Positions 18,444-27,880 are shown, numbered from the stretch's first letter. The stretch: 64,000 nucleotides of DNA from Oscillatoria princeps RMCB-10 (GCA_019359235.1 JAHHHT010000002.1:372001-436000); one strand, 5' to 3'. Notes: generated by a model not told the origin, from the letters alone. Made by a program: numbers and translations.

Positions 18444-19298
18444 TCAGGCGGTGGGCTTGGGCTCGACGGGTGATTTTTGCCGCTTTCCTGTGCCGAATGC
18501 CGGCAGCAACCGGTATTTCAAAAACGTGCCTGCGGCGACTAACAAAATAATCGCGACAGCGCCAATCCCGATCGGGCTGGGCACCCAGAAAATCGCCTCC
18601 AGATGGTTCACCTGACCCGGGTTGAGCGTCCAGACGAGCTGGCGTCCTTCTTGCCGGATTTCTGGGCTGAGCCCGCCGTCTGTCTCAACACTCCGGCCAC
18701 CCCAAGGCGTATTCAACCTGAAATGCAGGTCTAGCAGCGAACCGGCACTGACCAAGACATTCCCGTCAGACGAGAGAACGCCGAGAGAGCGCATATCCAA
18801 CTCATAGCTGAGCCGGTTGCGCAGCGCCAGCAAAAAGTTATTTTGGGTGACGCTCAGATGGGATTTGATATCCGGGAGCTGACTGTCTAGCGCCGCAGCT
18901 GACTGAGACTTTTTCTTGTCAGGCGGATTGAAGAATTCGTTAAACTTCTGTTCTAGCTCAGCGCCATTGTTAAAAGGAATGGTAACGGTCATTTCCTGTT
19001 GAGAAACCCGCTTAGTTCGTCCTCCCAGCAGCCGCGCTCGCCGGTCGATGCTGTCCAGCCACTCCCGCACCGTTGCCCCGCTAAAGCTGGTCAGCTGCTC
19101 TCCCAGCTGGATGTGCTGCACCAACTCCCCGTGAGTCTGGCTTTCAAAATTGACCCCGACATCATACTCCACACAACCAGACAGCAGAAGCGAGGCAAAC
19201 AGGATCGCCCCCAGCACTCGCCAGCGCTCCCACACAGCACGGATACCCCGCACCAACCAGCCCTCTGCCTTCCTTAGTTGTTCCCCTGTTCCTCTCAC
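18444..19298 (-). CDS. DUF3153 lipoprotein
   Basis: 284 residues, matching a family found in cyanobacteria and plastids with no known activity. After a basic, Trp-containing leader, the hydrophobic segment ends in LLLSGC (lipobox; Cys about 42), so the protein is probably lipid-anchored. VEYDVGVNFESQTHGELVQHIQLGEQL follows, and a second hydrophobic helix near the C-terminus (IGAVAIILLVAAGTFL) suggests a membrane anchor at that end too. The start is a GTG at 19298 with a strong GAGGAGGAG ribosome site 3-4 bases upstream. It ends convergently with the large kinase. Confidence 0.8.
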   Translation of the reverse strand: MRGTGEQLRKAEGWLVRGIRAVWERWRVLGAILFASLLLSGCVEYDVGVNFESQTHGELVQHIQLGEQLTSFSGATVREWLDSIDRRARLLGGRTKRVSQQEMTVTIPFNNGAELEQKFNEFFNPPDKKKSQSAAALDSQLPDIKSHLSVTQNNFLLALRNRLSYELDMRSLGVLSSDGNVLVSAGSLLDLHFRLNTPWGGRSVETDGGLSPEIRQEGRQLVWTLNPGQVNHLEAIFWVPSPIGIGAVAIILLVAAGTFLKYRLLPAFGTGKRQKSPVEPKPTA

Positions 19299-19480
19299 CA
19301 GCTCCTCCTCGCGATTCGTGCGCCTCTGCGGTTCAATAAATCTGGTAATGCCTCACCGCCCAGCTCAGCTCCTTATCGATCTTAGGCTGGAATAGGGTGC
19401 TGTTGGTAGCTGAATCCTTAGATAATGCAGCAGTAGGGTGTGCTGAACAGCACCCCACCTAGAGATAAGAGGCGTCTGTA
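19299..19480. other. Divergent intergenic region
   Basis: Lies between the DUF3153 gene and the debranching enzyme, which diverge. Contains an imperfect inverted repeat GTAGGGTGTGCTG/CAGCACCCCACC (about 19434-19459), related to the GTAGGGTGCG family. Confidence 0.5.
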
Positions 19481-21574
19481 ATGCAAGATTTGGATACGCG
19501 GGAATGGCTGCTCACCAACGGGCTAGGCAGTTTTGCCTGTGGGACGGTCTGCGATGCCGCCACGCGCACCTATCACGGCTGGCTGGTTGCGGCGCTCGAG
19601 CCGCCCATCCGGCGCACGCTGTTGCTGTCACACATAGAGGCAACCCTGGAAGTGGCGGAACAAGTATTTCCGCTGGGAGCGAATTTTTGGATTGATGGCA
19701 CGATTGCCCCTCGCGGCGACCAGATGCTGAGCTCTTTTGACACTGAACCGGCAGCCACCTGGGTTTGGGAGCAGCCCAACTGGCAGCTGACGCGCCAGCT
19801 GCTGATGCCGCACGGGTTTGGCCATCAGGAAAATGCCGGCCCGGAAACCTGTCACCGGCTTTTGATAAAATACCGCTACGTCGGTCGGGTGCCGGGGAAG
19901 CTGAGGCTGCGACCGCTGATTGCCGAGCGCGACTTTCACCAGCAGCAATTTGCTGAGCCAGATTTGCACTTTTCGCAGTTGCTCGGTGAGGGGCAACTCC
20001 GCCTGCAAGCGATTCGCGGAGAAGTTCCCGGCACCCCCTGGCACCTGCGCTGGAGTGCCGGTGATTATGAAATCAGCGGCTGCTGGTATTTTAATTATCA
20101 CTATCCGGAGGAAACCAAGCGGGGGTTGTGCGACCGGGAAGACCTCTACAGTCCGGGTGAGCTGACTGTGAGTCTGAAACCGGGCGGTTCGGTGATTTTG
20201 GAAGCGCGGGTCGAGTGGTCAAAGCCAGGGGAGGAGGGGAGAAATCTCAATCTGCCACTCACCACTTACCACCTGCCATTCCCCCACTCAGAAAGTGCTC
20301 AAGAGTCAAAATTAAAGTTCGACGCGGTTGTCAGCGCTGAGCGGGAAAGGCTCAGGCAGCTGTTTGGCCCGCTGACCGCTTCCCCATCCGCAACGCAGGG
20401 GGAGGTTGCGGAGAGCGAGCGGCAGGCGATTTGGCGGCAGTTGCTTCGCGCCGGCGATCAGTTTATTGCCTACCGCGCCTCGATAGACGGCCCGACTGTG
20501 ATTGCCGGCTATCCGTGGTTTAATGACTGGGGGCGGGATACGCTGATTGCTCTGCCCGGGCTGGCGCTGGCTACCAAACGCTTCGGGCTGGCTAAGGGGT
20601 TGCTGCAAACGTTTGGGCGTTACTGCCAGCAGGGTTTGATTCCCAATGCTTTTCCCGATGCCGGCGCTCAGCCTTTTTATAACAGCATTGATGCGGCGCT
20701 GTTGTGGGTGGAAACGCTGGGGCTTTATCTGGAAGCGACTCAGGACTGGGGTTTCTTGCAGGAAGCGTATCCGGTGGTGCGGCAGATTTATCAATCTTTC
20801 ACCGATGGCACTCGCTACAACATCCGGGTTGACCCATCGGATGGTTTGCTGATGTGGGATGCTGACGGGGTGGCGCTGACTTGGATGGATGCGGTGATTG
20901 ATGGCGTGCCGGTGACGCCCCGCCGGGGAAAGCCGGTGGAAATCAACGCTCTGTGGTACTCGGCACTGTGCTGGGCGGCGAAGTGGGCTGAACGTCTCGG
21001 CAAGCGATCTAAGCAGCGAGCTTATAAGAAACAGCAGGAAAGCTTAGCACGCCAGTCGCGTTTTGTCAAGGCATCTCTGCAAAAATTTTGGAATTCCGAG
21101 CGGGGTTATTTTTACGACAGGATTGAGCCGGATGGGCGACCAGACCCCCAGATTCGCCCGAATGCGGTTTTGGCGCTGTCGCTGCATCATTGCGGGTTCC
21201 CAGAGGAGCAGGGGCGTCAGGTTTTGCAGGTGGCGAGCTCGAAGCTGCTGACGCCTTTTGGCTTGCGCAGCCTCGCCCCAGATGACCCGGAGTATGTCGG
21301 CACTTATGCCGGCGACCGGCACCATCGCGATCGCGCCTACCACCAGGGTACGGTTTGGAGCTGGCTGATTGGCCCGTACATTCGGGCGTGGCAGCGGTTT
21401 TACCCCAGTGAGCCGGTGGGCTTTGACTGGCAGCCCCTGCAGGAGCACCTCTACCGGCAGGGTTGCGTGGGGTCGGTTTCGGAAATTTTTGATGGCGACG
21501 AGCCCCATTTACCCCAGGGGACGTTCGCTCAGGCTTGGTCAGTTGCGGAGATCATCCGTCACTGGCCCAGATAG
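19481..21574 (+). CDS. Glycogen debranching enzyme (amylo-alpha-1,6-glucosidase family, GH133-like)
   Basis: Removes alpha-1,6 branch residues from glycogen. The 697-residue protein has the N-terminal GDE domain beginning WLLTNGLGSFACGTV, with RTYHGWLVA, and an (alpha/alpha)6 barrel C-terminal domain with WFNDWGRDTLIALPGL, NAFPDAGAQPFYNSIDAALLW and GDRHHRDRAYHQGTVWSWLIGPY. These are family hallmarks; the acidic residues in them are plausible catalytic positions but I cannot assign them with certainty. ATG 19481 is preceded by a weak AGAGGCG. A GGGGCTGG/CCAGCCCC hairpin follows the stop. The gene is monocistronic. Confidence 0.9.
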   Translation: MQDLDTREWLLTNGLGSFACGTVCDAATRTYHGWLVAALEPPIRRTLLLSHIEATLEVAEQVFPLGANFWIDGTIAPRGDQMLSSFDTEPAATWVWEQPNWQLTRQLLMPHGFGHQENAGPETCHRLLIKYRYVGRVPGKLRLRPLIAERDFHQQQFAEPDLHFSQLLGEGQLRLQAIRGEVPGTPWHLRWSAGDYEISGCWYFNYHYPEETKRGLCDREDLYSPGELTVSLKPGGSVILEARVEWSKPGEEGRNLNLPLTTYHLPFPHSESAQESKLKFDAVVSAERERLRQLFGPLTASPSATQGEVAESERQAIWRQLLRAGDQFIAYRASIDGPTVIAGYPWFNDWGRDTLIALPGLALATKRFGLAKGLLQTFGRYCQQGLIPNAFPDAGAQPFYNSIDAALLWVETLGLYLEATQDWGFLQEAYPVVRQIYQSFTDGTRYNIRVDPSDGLLMWDADGVALTWMDAVIDGVPVTPRRGKPVEINALWYSALCWAAKWAERLGKRSKQRAYKKQQESLARQSRFVKASLQKFWNSERGYFYDRIEPDGRPDPQIRPNAVLALSLHHCGFPEEQGRQVLQVASSKLLTPFGLRSLAPDDPEYVGTYAGDRHHRDRAYHQGTVWSWLIGPYIRAWQRFYPSEPVGFDWQPLQEHLYRQGCVGSVSEIFDGDEPHLPQGTFAQAWSVAEIIRHWPR

Positions 21575-21581
21575 GGGCGTA

Positions 21582-21604
21582 GGGGCTGGCGATTTCCCAG
21601 CCCC
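21582..21604 (+). terminator. Hairpin just after the debranching-enzyme gene
   Basis: GGGGCTGG and CCAGCCCC are separated by 7 bases, 7 bases after the stop. No T-tract follows, so intrinsic termination is uncertain. Confidence 0.4.
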
Positions 21605-21852
21605 CAAAGATGCCATTCCTGGGGTGCCTGTCTTGCAAGTTTCAATCCCGCTGCCGGGATTCAGCTGGCAAAAAATATTCTTCTCCTGCCCCCTGCTGAA
21701 ATCATTATCCCATTCATTTGGGCTTCTTTGCATGCAGCGGGATGCTCCCGGAGAGTCCACTCACAGTCACAACCGGCAGTCCAACCCCGCAGTTAGACAG
21801 CGCCCGTTTTTGGCCATCTACTGAAAGCCTTGCGCTGTAAGGGTTTTGATAA

Positions 21853-21924
21853 TGGCTCAGGCTGGATTTGAACCAGCGACCGAGGGCTTATGAGTCCCTA
21901 GCTCTACCCCTGAGCTACTGAGCC
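21853..21924 (-). tRNA. tRNA-Met (CAU), probably elongator
   Basis: Read on the minus strand the 72 bases fold as a cloverleaf: acceptor GGCTCAG/CTGAGCC with discriminator A, D stem GCTC/GAGC, anticodon loop CTCATAA (anticodon CAU at 21890-21892), T arm GCTGG-TTCAAAT-CCAGC. CCA is not encoded. The closing pair of the anticodon stem would be A-G. CAU could also be the lysidine-modified isoleucine tRNA; the body looks more like elongator Met. A tRNA model scan would settle identity. Confidence 0.85.
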
Positions 21925-21982
21925 GCCTTTTTCTGACTTTGATTAATCTAACACATCAAACCGGCTTTGGCTACCCCCCGGG

Positions 21983-22024
21983 AAAAAAAAATACAAAAAA
22001 ATAAAGGGAGCCAAGTTGGCTCCC
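21983..22024 (-). terminator. Rho-independent terminator of the LysM/M23 gene
   Basis: On the minus strand an 8-bp GC-rich stem (GGGAGCCA/TGGCTCCC, 3-base loop, 22006-22024) is followed by a long T-rich run (21983-22005), about 40 bases after the stop codon. This is the clearest intrinsic terminator in the window. Confidence 0.85.
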
Positions 22025-22061
22025 CGGAAAAACCCAGCTCCCCAATCAGTGGGGTGGGAAA

Positions 22062-25055
22062 CTAGCGAGGCAGATAGGCAACGGGGTTGACTGCTCCCTG
22101 TCCGCGAGCGTGGACTTCAAAGTGCAAGTGCGGGCCGGTACTGAAGCCGGTGCTGCCCATTTCAGCGATTTGCTGGCCTTGCTCGACCTCTTCGCCTTCC
22201 CGCACCATAAGCCGGTCGTTATGGGCGTAGAGGGTCGTACTCCCATCTGCATGGGTAATTTCAACCAGATTGCCATAGCCCCCATCGTTCCACTGAGCGT
22301 AGCTGACAGTTCCGGGGGCTGCAGCTACGATGGGCGTGCCAACCGCTGCGGCAATGTCAATGCCCTTGTGCATGCGTCCCCAGCGCCAGCCATAGCCTGA
22401 GGTGAACTCTCCCTGAGCCGGCCAGATATAGCCATTAAAGACAGCACCGCCTTTGGGCAGGTAAGTCTCGGCGGGGGCTAAAGGAGGTAACTGCGGGGAA
22501 ACCATCCGGGGCTGAAGCGGCTGTTCGTAGGACTCCGGCCCGATGAGCGGTGCCGTTGCCACGACTTGCTGCCGCACCGGCGAGGAGTCGGTTTTCGCGA
22601 CCACAGGGACAGCCACAGGGGCGGGAGCCGCCGGAAGCGGTTGGACCGGCAGCTCCTGCTCTGGCTTGCCGATTTGTCTTTGCCAAGCTTGACTGTACCG
22701 GTCTGGAGTGAACTCTGGATTGACTGGCGTGACTGGCGCAGACGGCTCGCTAGCAGACGCGGCCACCGGCGGCTCGACCTGCGGAATTGCCGGCACGGCC
22801 ACTGGCAGCTCCACCGGCGGAATCACTGGCACTGCCACCGGCAGCTCCACCGGCGCAATTGCCGGCACTGCCACGGGCCGGCTGAAAGCCCGCACAGGCA
22901 CTGGCTGAGGGGGTTCAGCAATCGTGGCGCTGGCGGCGGCATTCTCTTCCTGCTGCCGGCGATTCTTCTCCCTGAGCTTTTCGATTTCAGCCCTCAAGCT
23001 GTCCAGAGAGGGGCTATCTTGCCCTTCCGCTCCCAAGGCTGGCGACTGGAGGGGCTCCGGGGCAGCGATGCCTGATGGCGTTGGGTTTAGCGGGTTTAGC
23101 CGCTCCTGAGCCACCAATTCGATTTCATCCCTCTTGGGCGCGATAACAGTGGCTCTTTCGGCGCTTGCTGGTGGCGATGCCCCAGGAACCAGCGGCAGGG
23201 AGGGAATGTCGGCTGCCTTTGCCCGATCCCTCAAAACAACATTCGGCACCGTCATTTCTGGAGGGCGCACAGGCGAGTAAGGCGAAGAAGCCGCGCTGGA
23301 ATTGGGAATCAAGGCCGTCGTCACCACCTCTGGTCTGCCCGGCTGGTACAGAGGAATTTGCAGCGTTTGACCGACCTGGATGATGTTGGGATCGCTCAAT
23401 TGATTGGCCTCGAGCAGGGCCGCCGGAGAAACTCCATAGGTCCGGGCGATCGACCCGAGCGTATCCCCCGGATTGACGCGGTAGCGCTTGACTTTGGTTG
23501 CGCCCGCTCCCTCAGCCGCCTGAGGAGCGATGACAACCGCTTCCGACAGATCCGGCACTGCCACCCATTTAGGGGTTCGCTCGGGCGTCAGCGGTTCCGG
23601 CGCTGCGGCGTCGGGCTGTTGGGGGGCCACCTCTGCTGCCTGTTCCGGCACACTCACCGAGGGGGGTGTGGCCGGCACCGGCAGAGTCTTGAGCGCTGGG
23701 GCTGGCGCTGCTGCCGCTTCCGGCTGGGGAACCGCTTCTGGTGCCGGAGGAGCGAGCGCCTCGGCGCTTGCCGCCGGCTCGGACGGCGATCTCGCCGGCT
23801 CTGCTGCTGCAGCTTCCGGCTGGGGAACCGCTTCTGGTGCCGGGGGCTCGATTGCCGGGGCTGGCGCTGCTGCCGCTTCCGGCGGTGCCAGAATTTCTGG
23901 TGCCTGTTTGAGCGCACTTACCGAGGGGGTTGTGGCCCGTTGCAGCGGCAGCATAGCCGGGCTGGGAGCCGCTTGCGGTACCGTTCCCGGTATCACGCTC
24001 GGCACAGCCGCAGATGGCGGGGAAGCCGGCTGCCAGGGCGAGAACGCGCTTGCGGGCGCTGCTGCCGCTTGCTGTCCCGGTACAGCCCCCGGAATTAGTG
24101 CCGGTACTGCCACTTCAGATGGGGGTGCTGCCGGTTGCAGCGGCACTATCACCGAGCTGGGCTTTGCCACCGCACCAGAAGCGGTGGCTAGCGCCTCGCT
24201 CTCCCGATCCGCAGCCGCCTTTGCTTGGGTGATCCCTTCTGTGGGAGAAGCCGCAGCGGATGGCTGCTCTGGCTCCGACAACTGTGAATTTGCAGACTCC
24301 TCAGACCGCAACTCCGCCACACTGTCTCTCAAGCGGTTCGATGCTTGATTTTCTCCGCTGATGGCCACTTTTTCAGTGGCCTTTAAAGCGTCTTCCTTGG
24401 CCTTTAACGGCTCTTGGACGCCCTCCGCCATTTGGGCCCCGTCTGTCACCCAGTGCGGCAGGGCAGCTGCGGGCTGTGCCGCAGTCGTTGCCGCTGTCCC
24501 CACACCTTGAGACTCTGCCCGCCCGGCTGCTGGCTCAACTGCTTGTCGAACTTGAACGCTGCTACTTTCTGCTGGGCTGTTCAGTTCTGGGAACTGTTGC
24601 CCCACCGGAGCGGCACCCACCTCTTGTGGCGGCAGCGCCGTGGAATCGACCTGTAAAGTGTCTGGCGGTGACGGCAGGGAATTATCCTCTTGCACCGGCT
24701 GCTGTTCCACCGAGGTTGGCGCAGCCTGTTGGCTTGCTGCCGGTGCCGGTGCGACCTCAGCGACAGGCAACATAGGTGCATTCTGCGAGGATGATAGAGC
24801 CGTCGTCGCCGTCGGATCGGCTGTCAGGGGTTCAACCGCCAGCGCTGCATCCCCTTGTTGGGGCAGAAACAGGCTTGACGCACCCATTGAAATGGCCAAT
24901 CCAATCATGGCTGCTGAGGTGCAAGCCCTGCGATTGCCTTCTGGAGATGTCTGTGTGAATAGTCCCACCTTGTACGCAGAATACTTTGCAAAGGTATCCT
25001 TGCCTGCTGTGTGGGAAGGAACAGACTTTACCTTCTGCGGAAATGCTCGTTTCAA
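22062..25055 (-). CDS. LysM and M23 (LytM) peptidoglycan endopeptidase with very long Pro/Ala-rich region
   Basis: Probably cuts or remodels peptidoglycan cross-bridges, or activates an amidase, at the envelope. Order: a 43-residue N-terminal tail; one membrane helix (AAMIGLAISMGASSLFL); a low-complexity Pro/Ala/Glu/Gln region of over 400 residues; a LysM domain (YRVNPGDTLGSIARTYGVSP, about 521-566); a second Pro/Ala/Val-rich repeat region; and a C-terminal M23 domain with HKGIDIA (about 894), YAHNDRL and HLHFE (about 977), giving the zinc ligands. The start is an unusual TTG at 25055, supported by a perfect AGGAGG seven bases upstream. At 997 aa it is longer than typical homologues because of the repeats. 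A strong terminator follows. Confidence 0.9.
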   Translation of the reverse strand: MKRAFPQKVKSVPSHTAGKDTFAKYSAYKVGLFTQTSPEGNRRACTSAAMIGLAISMGASSLFLPQQGDAALAVEPLTADPTATTALSSSQNAPMLPVAEVAPAPAASQQAAPTSVEQQPVQEDNSLPSPPDTLQVDSTALPPQEVGAAPVGQQFPELNSPAESSSVQVRQAVEPAAGRAESQGVGTAATTAAQPAAALPHWVTDGAQMAEGVQEPLKAKEDALKATEKVAISGENQASNRLRDSVAELRSEESANSQLSEPEQPSAAASPTEGITQAKAAADRESEALATASGAVAKPSSVIVPLQPAAPPSEVAVPALIPGAVPGQQAAAAPASAFSPWQPASPPSAAVPSVIPGTVPQAAPSPAMLPLQRATTPSVSALKQAPEILAPPEAAAAPAPAIEPPAPEAVPQPEAAAAEPARSPSEPAASAEALAPPAPEAVPQPEAAAAPAPALKTLPVPATPPSVSVPEQAAEVAPQQPDAAAPEPLTPERTPKWVAVPDLSEAVVIAPQAAEGAGATKVKRYRVNPGDTLGSIARTYGVSPAALLEANQLSDPNIIQVGQTLQIPLYQPGRPEVVTTALIPNSSAASSPYSPVRPPEMTVPNVVLRDRAKAADIPSLPLVPGASPPASAERATVIAPKRDEIELVAQERLNPLNPTPSGIAAPEPLQSPALGAEGQDSPSLDSLRAEIEKLREKNRRQQEENAAASATIAEPPQPVPVRAFSRPVAVPAIAPVELPVAVPVIPPVELPVAVPAIPQVEPPVAASASEPSAPVTPVNPEFTPDRYSQAWQRQIGKPEQELPVQPLPAAPAPVAVPVVAKTDSSPVRQQVVATAPLIGPESYEQPLQPRMVSPQLPPLAPAETYLPKGGAVFNGYIWPAQGEFTSGYGWRWGRMHKGIDIAAAVGTPIVAAAPGTVSYAQWNDGGYGNLVEITHADGSTTLYAHNDRLMVREGEEVEQGQQIAEMGSTGFSTGPHLHFEVHARGQGAVNPVAYLPR

Positions 25056-25062
25056 GAAACGA

Positions 25063-25068
25063 CCTCCT
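25063..25068 (-). promoter_or_regulatory. Perfect ribosome binding site that decides a TTG start
   Basis: AGGAGG on the minus strand, 7 bases before the TTG at 25055; no ATG or GTG start is positioned as well. Confidence 0.75.
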
Positions 25069-25177
25069 AACGACCAGCGCTTAACTGTCCTTGAGCGAAC
25101 CTAGCTGTGTAACCTGTCAATGATGTATATCACACCGTTAAGAGATCCTCATCACTGACGGTCAACTCACTTAGGCA

Positions 25178-25206
25178 AGATTACCCTGCTTTTTAAATTT
25201 TGACAA
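25178..25206 (-). promoter_or_regulatory. Sigma70-like promoter of the LysM/M23 gene
   Basis: On the minus strand TTGTCA (25201-25206) is followed after 17 bases by TAATCT (25178-25183), predicting a transcript start near 25170 and a leader of about 115 bases. Confidence 0.55.
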
Positions 25207-25873
25207 GCTTACATTTGCAAAAACCCCTAGACAGGAAGTTTCTCAGGCAAGACGACGAGCCACTGCTCAGGCGCTTGGAAATCACACACCCCTGCTTGTC
25301 TAGGGGTTTCTTGAGGTTTGCACCCCAGCCACGGCAAAGCACCTGATTCCAGCGACAGATGAGAATTTACGCTTGTTTTTCCCAGAAACACAACCGTACT
25401 ATCCCGTAAGTTTTCCCTGGCCCGCACGAGGGCCACTTCCCTCTCCTGAAGCGCTGAAAGTGCCAGCTTTTCTGACTTTCGCGCCGAGCAAGGGGGCTGC
25501 GGCAGTGGGGGTTGGCATGAATATAACCTATAGGTTCTCTCCCCGCCACCCGCCGGCTGTTCTATAGAAATTTCTTATACTTCCTCTTGGCAGGGCCGAT
25601 TTGGGATATCTCCATGATTGTCAGGCAATCTTAACAGTGAAGTCTGCTTGGGGGTGCTCTCAGTTGCCGGTGCGTCAAGCTATCCCAGCTTCGCTGCATA
25701 TATCTGTGCGGACAGGTTTTGATGGCCATTAAGGGGAGTCAGATTTGACGAATGCTGTTATCGGTGCCAGCCGGCGTGCGGTTTCCCACAGCTGCGGCTC
25801 GGCATTACTTTAAAGTGATGGAACTCGCACCGCCACGAAGATGCCTCCTTTGGGGCGCAGGCCAAAAGCGCTC
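25207..25873. other. Intergenic region with a widely spaced inverted repeat
   Basis: No gene recognised. AAACCCCTAGACAG (25221-25234) and CTTGTCTAGGGGTTT (25295-25309) are inverted and about 60 bases apart, with hairpin-forming sequence between them. They lie just upstream of the predicted M23 promoter, so they may be an operator, a terminator of an unseen RNA, or part of a structured transcript if a promoter further upstream is used. Confidence 0.5.
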
Positions 25874-26335
25874 CTATTCCAGATAGCCCAGCTGACGCCG
25901 CGCTTCAAACAGACCCACTGCCGCACTCACTGAGAGATTTAGGCTGCGGACACGAGGCTGCGTCATTGGTATATATACAGTTGCAGTACAATTTTCCAGG
26001 ACTTCCTCTGGCAAGCCGGCTGTTTCACTGCCAAACAGCAGCCAGTCGTCTGGCTGGTATTGATATTTAAGATAGCTGCAGCTTCCCCGAGTGCTGAAGC
26101 CGACCGAGCGCCCCCCGCGCTGCCGGTGGCAAGCTCGGAACGCTTCTAGAGAGGGGTGGCAGTGCAGCTTGACGTAGGGCCAGTAGTCCAGACCGGCTCG
26201 CTTGAGGTAGCGGTCGCTAATTTCAAAGCCCATCGGCCCGACTAAATGCAGCTCTGTGCCCGTAGCGGCGCACGTTCGGGCAATATTGCCTGTATTTGGC
26301 GGAATTTGGGGGTAAATCAACACAACCTGAGGCAT
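25874..26335 (-). CDS. trmL: tRNA (cytidine/uridine-34 2'-O)-methyltransferase
   Basis: SPOUT-class enzyme that methylates the 2'-OH of the wobble nucleotide of tRNA-Leu species using SAM. The 153-residue protein is the minimal TrmL size. Motifs: IYPQIPPNTGNIARTCAATG (motif 1, N-terminal; Asn and Arg conserved), LLFGSETAGLP (motif 2) and IPMTQPRVRSLNLSVSAAVG (motif 3, forming the trefoil knot). Methyl-donor pocket residues are all present. ATG 26335. The gene stands alone and is followed by a long gap. Confidence 0.93.
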   Translation of the reverse strand: MPQVVLIYPQIPPNTGNIARTCAATGTELHLVGPMGFEISDRYLKRAGLDYWPYVKLHCHPSLEAFRACHRQRGGRSVGFSTRGSCSYLKYQYQPDDWLLFGSETAGLPEEVLENCTATVYIPMTQPRVRSLNLSVSAAVGLFEARRQLGYLE

Positions 26336-26430
26336 GGAAGGCGAATTCTATCTCACTTTAGGCAGACATGTCATCAAAAGCTGCCCTCCGGGTGGCAAAA
26401 ATCTGCCCAAATCGAGAGGGAATATATTTA

Positions 26431-26472
26431 AATTTCTAATAGGTGGTGGCGGGAAACGACTGATTAGAAATT
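26431..26472. terminator. AT-rich inverted repeat downstream of gshA
   Basis: AATTTCTAAT and ATTAGAAATT form 10-bp perfect arms with a 22-base loop, starting 27 bases beyond the gshA stop. It could end gshA transcription, though no T-run follows directly. Confidence 0.4.
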
Positions 26473-26498
26473 CTAATGGTCGAGTCTGGCACAGGGCC

Positions 26499-27650
26499 TC
26501 AGGCCACCCACAGCTGGCACAGCTTGTCTTCTAGCTCTCTCTCCTGCTGAGCGAGGGCTTGCATGCCTTGGGTGATGACTCCCCGGCAATCGAGTCCTCC
26601 GGACTGCTGTTTTAACCACTGCTGGGCGGTGTTGCCTTCCCGGAGGATTTTCTTCAGGGGTGAGAGGAAGCAGCTGAAGCCTCGTTTCTTAGCAGACGGC
26701 CAGACTTGTAGGTAGAGTTCCTCAATCCAATCCCGCGCTAAAATCGTCCTGCCGTCTAGCCAGTGCCGCAACGGGGCGTCTAAGCTGTCTTTGGCGGCAG
26801 CTACCTCGTTGGCGTCGGTGAGGGCAATCAGGTCTTCGGCGCGTGCCGACGGGGGCAGCTGGCTGATTTCCAGGGGGTCTAAGCTGGGATCTTCTATCAG
26901 CTGGGACAGGCGAGCTTCCAGGAGGGCGGTGACCGCCAGCAGGGAAATTGGATCGGCGATCAGGTCGCAGATTCTCAGTTCCAGCCGGTTGAGGCTGTAG
27001 GGACGCCGGTCGCCGTTGGGGCGGACGGACGACCACAGGTGGCGGACATTTTGCATGGTGCCGGCGGCGAGCTGCTGTTCTGTCCACTGTATGAAGTGGG
27101 CGTGGCTTTCAAAAATGGGGACGTGGGCGGGGGTTTTGGGAAACATCTGCCAGCGGGTGGAGTGAGAGCCGGTGACTTGGCCGTCGAGGAAGGGGGAGGA
27201 GGCGCTCAGTGCCAGGTACAGGGGCGCTTCCACCCGGATCAGGCGAATGGCTCGCATCAGCAGTTCGGGGTTGCTGATGCCTATGTTGATGTGGACGCTG
27301 GCGGTGACGACACTGGTTCCGTAGGTTTGCTCGATGTAGGTGTGGTAGGGGTTGCCCGGATCGGAGCGGCAGAAGCGCTGGCTGTCCCCCAGGGACAGGG
27401 TGCTGCCAGGAATGAGGGTGTAATCGCCCAGTGTGTGGAGGTATTTGCGCAGCTGTAACCTGGGGCGCACTAACTCACACAAGAGCCGGTCGTAGGACGT
27501 TAAGGGGGGGGTGGTGTATTCGACGTTGCGACTGTCTGGTTCCCGCACGAATCTGTCTAGGGCGGCAACGATTTTGTCGGAGAGGCCAACAATGTCCCCT
27601 TGGGGGGTGCCGGTGTACATCTCGACTTCAAAGCCTTTCGATAGCAGCAC
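26499..27650 (-). CDS. gshA: Glutamate-cysteine ligase, cyanobacterial type
   Basis: Makes gamma-glutamylcysteine, the first step of glutathione synthesis. The protein begins LLSKGFEVEMYTGTPQGDIVGLSDKIV, characteristic of the cyanobacterial GshA family, and has REPDSRNVEYTTPP, GSTLSLGDSQRF, TASVHINIGISNPE and SLNRLELRICDL, which are substrate/metal segments of the GCS2-like fold. I place the start at GTG 27650 (383 aa), preceded by GGAGAAG, because the frame upstream (to 27815) carries 55 residues with no family counterpart. No gshB is adjacent. Confidence 0.92.
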   Translation of the reverse strand: MLLSKGFEVEMYTGTPQGDIVGLSDKIVAALDRFVREPDSRNVEYTTPPLTSYDRLLCELVRPRLQLRKYLHTLGDYTLIPGSTLSLGDSQRFCRSDPGNPYHTYIEQTYGTSVVTASVHINIGISNPELLMRAIRLIRVEAPLYLALSASSPFLDGQVTGSHSTRWQMFPKTPAHVPIFESHAHFIQWTEQQLAAGTMQNVRHLWSSVRPNGDRRPYSLNRLELRICDLIADPISLLAVTALLEARLSQLIEDPSLDPLEISQLPPSARAEDLIALTDANEVAAAKDSLDAPLRHWLDGRTILARDWIEELYLQVWPSAKKRGFSCFLSPLKKILREGNTAQQWLKQQSGGLDCRGVITQGMQALAQQERELEDKLCQLWVA

Positions 27651-27880
27651 GGTTTCTTCTCCGCTGTGTTGGTGGTTACTTACCCAGTATCTCGGAAAGT
27701 TAGACGCAGCATCTGCCGGCTGTGTGATGTTCCCTCTGAAGTCGGGGGGGCAAAGGCTCGCCCACTCCCAGCCGGCACTTGGGAAAAACATGCTGGAATA
27801 TATTGACAAATCCACTCATATGTGATATTGACTGAATTCGCCGGCGGCTCGCTCTTAGTAGGGTGCGTTACTGCGTAACG
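27651..27880. other. Upstream region of gshA, junction with the duplicated cassettes
   Basis: No gene. A GTAGGGTGCGTTA/TAACGCTAC inverted repeat at about 27857-27884 abuts the last codons of the Uma2 fragment and marks the left edge of the tandem duplication. Confidence 0.5.

Noticed and set aside
23358-24348. Long plus-strand frames opposite the M23 gene
   Set aside because: Gly/Ala/Arg low-complexity products of the antisense of a Pro/Ala-rich repeat region.
25060-25600. c-di-AMP (ydaO) or cobalamin riboswitch before the M23 peptidase gene
   Set aside because: A GGGGUGCAAACC stretch recalls parts of both motifs, but the other conserved segments are missing and a better promoter lies downstream of it. 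A covariance-model search would decide.
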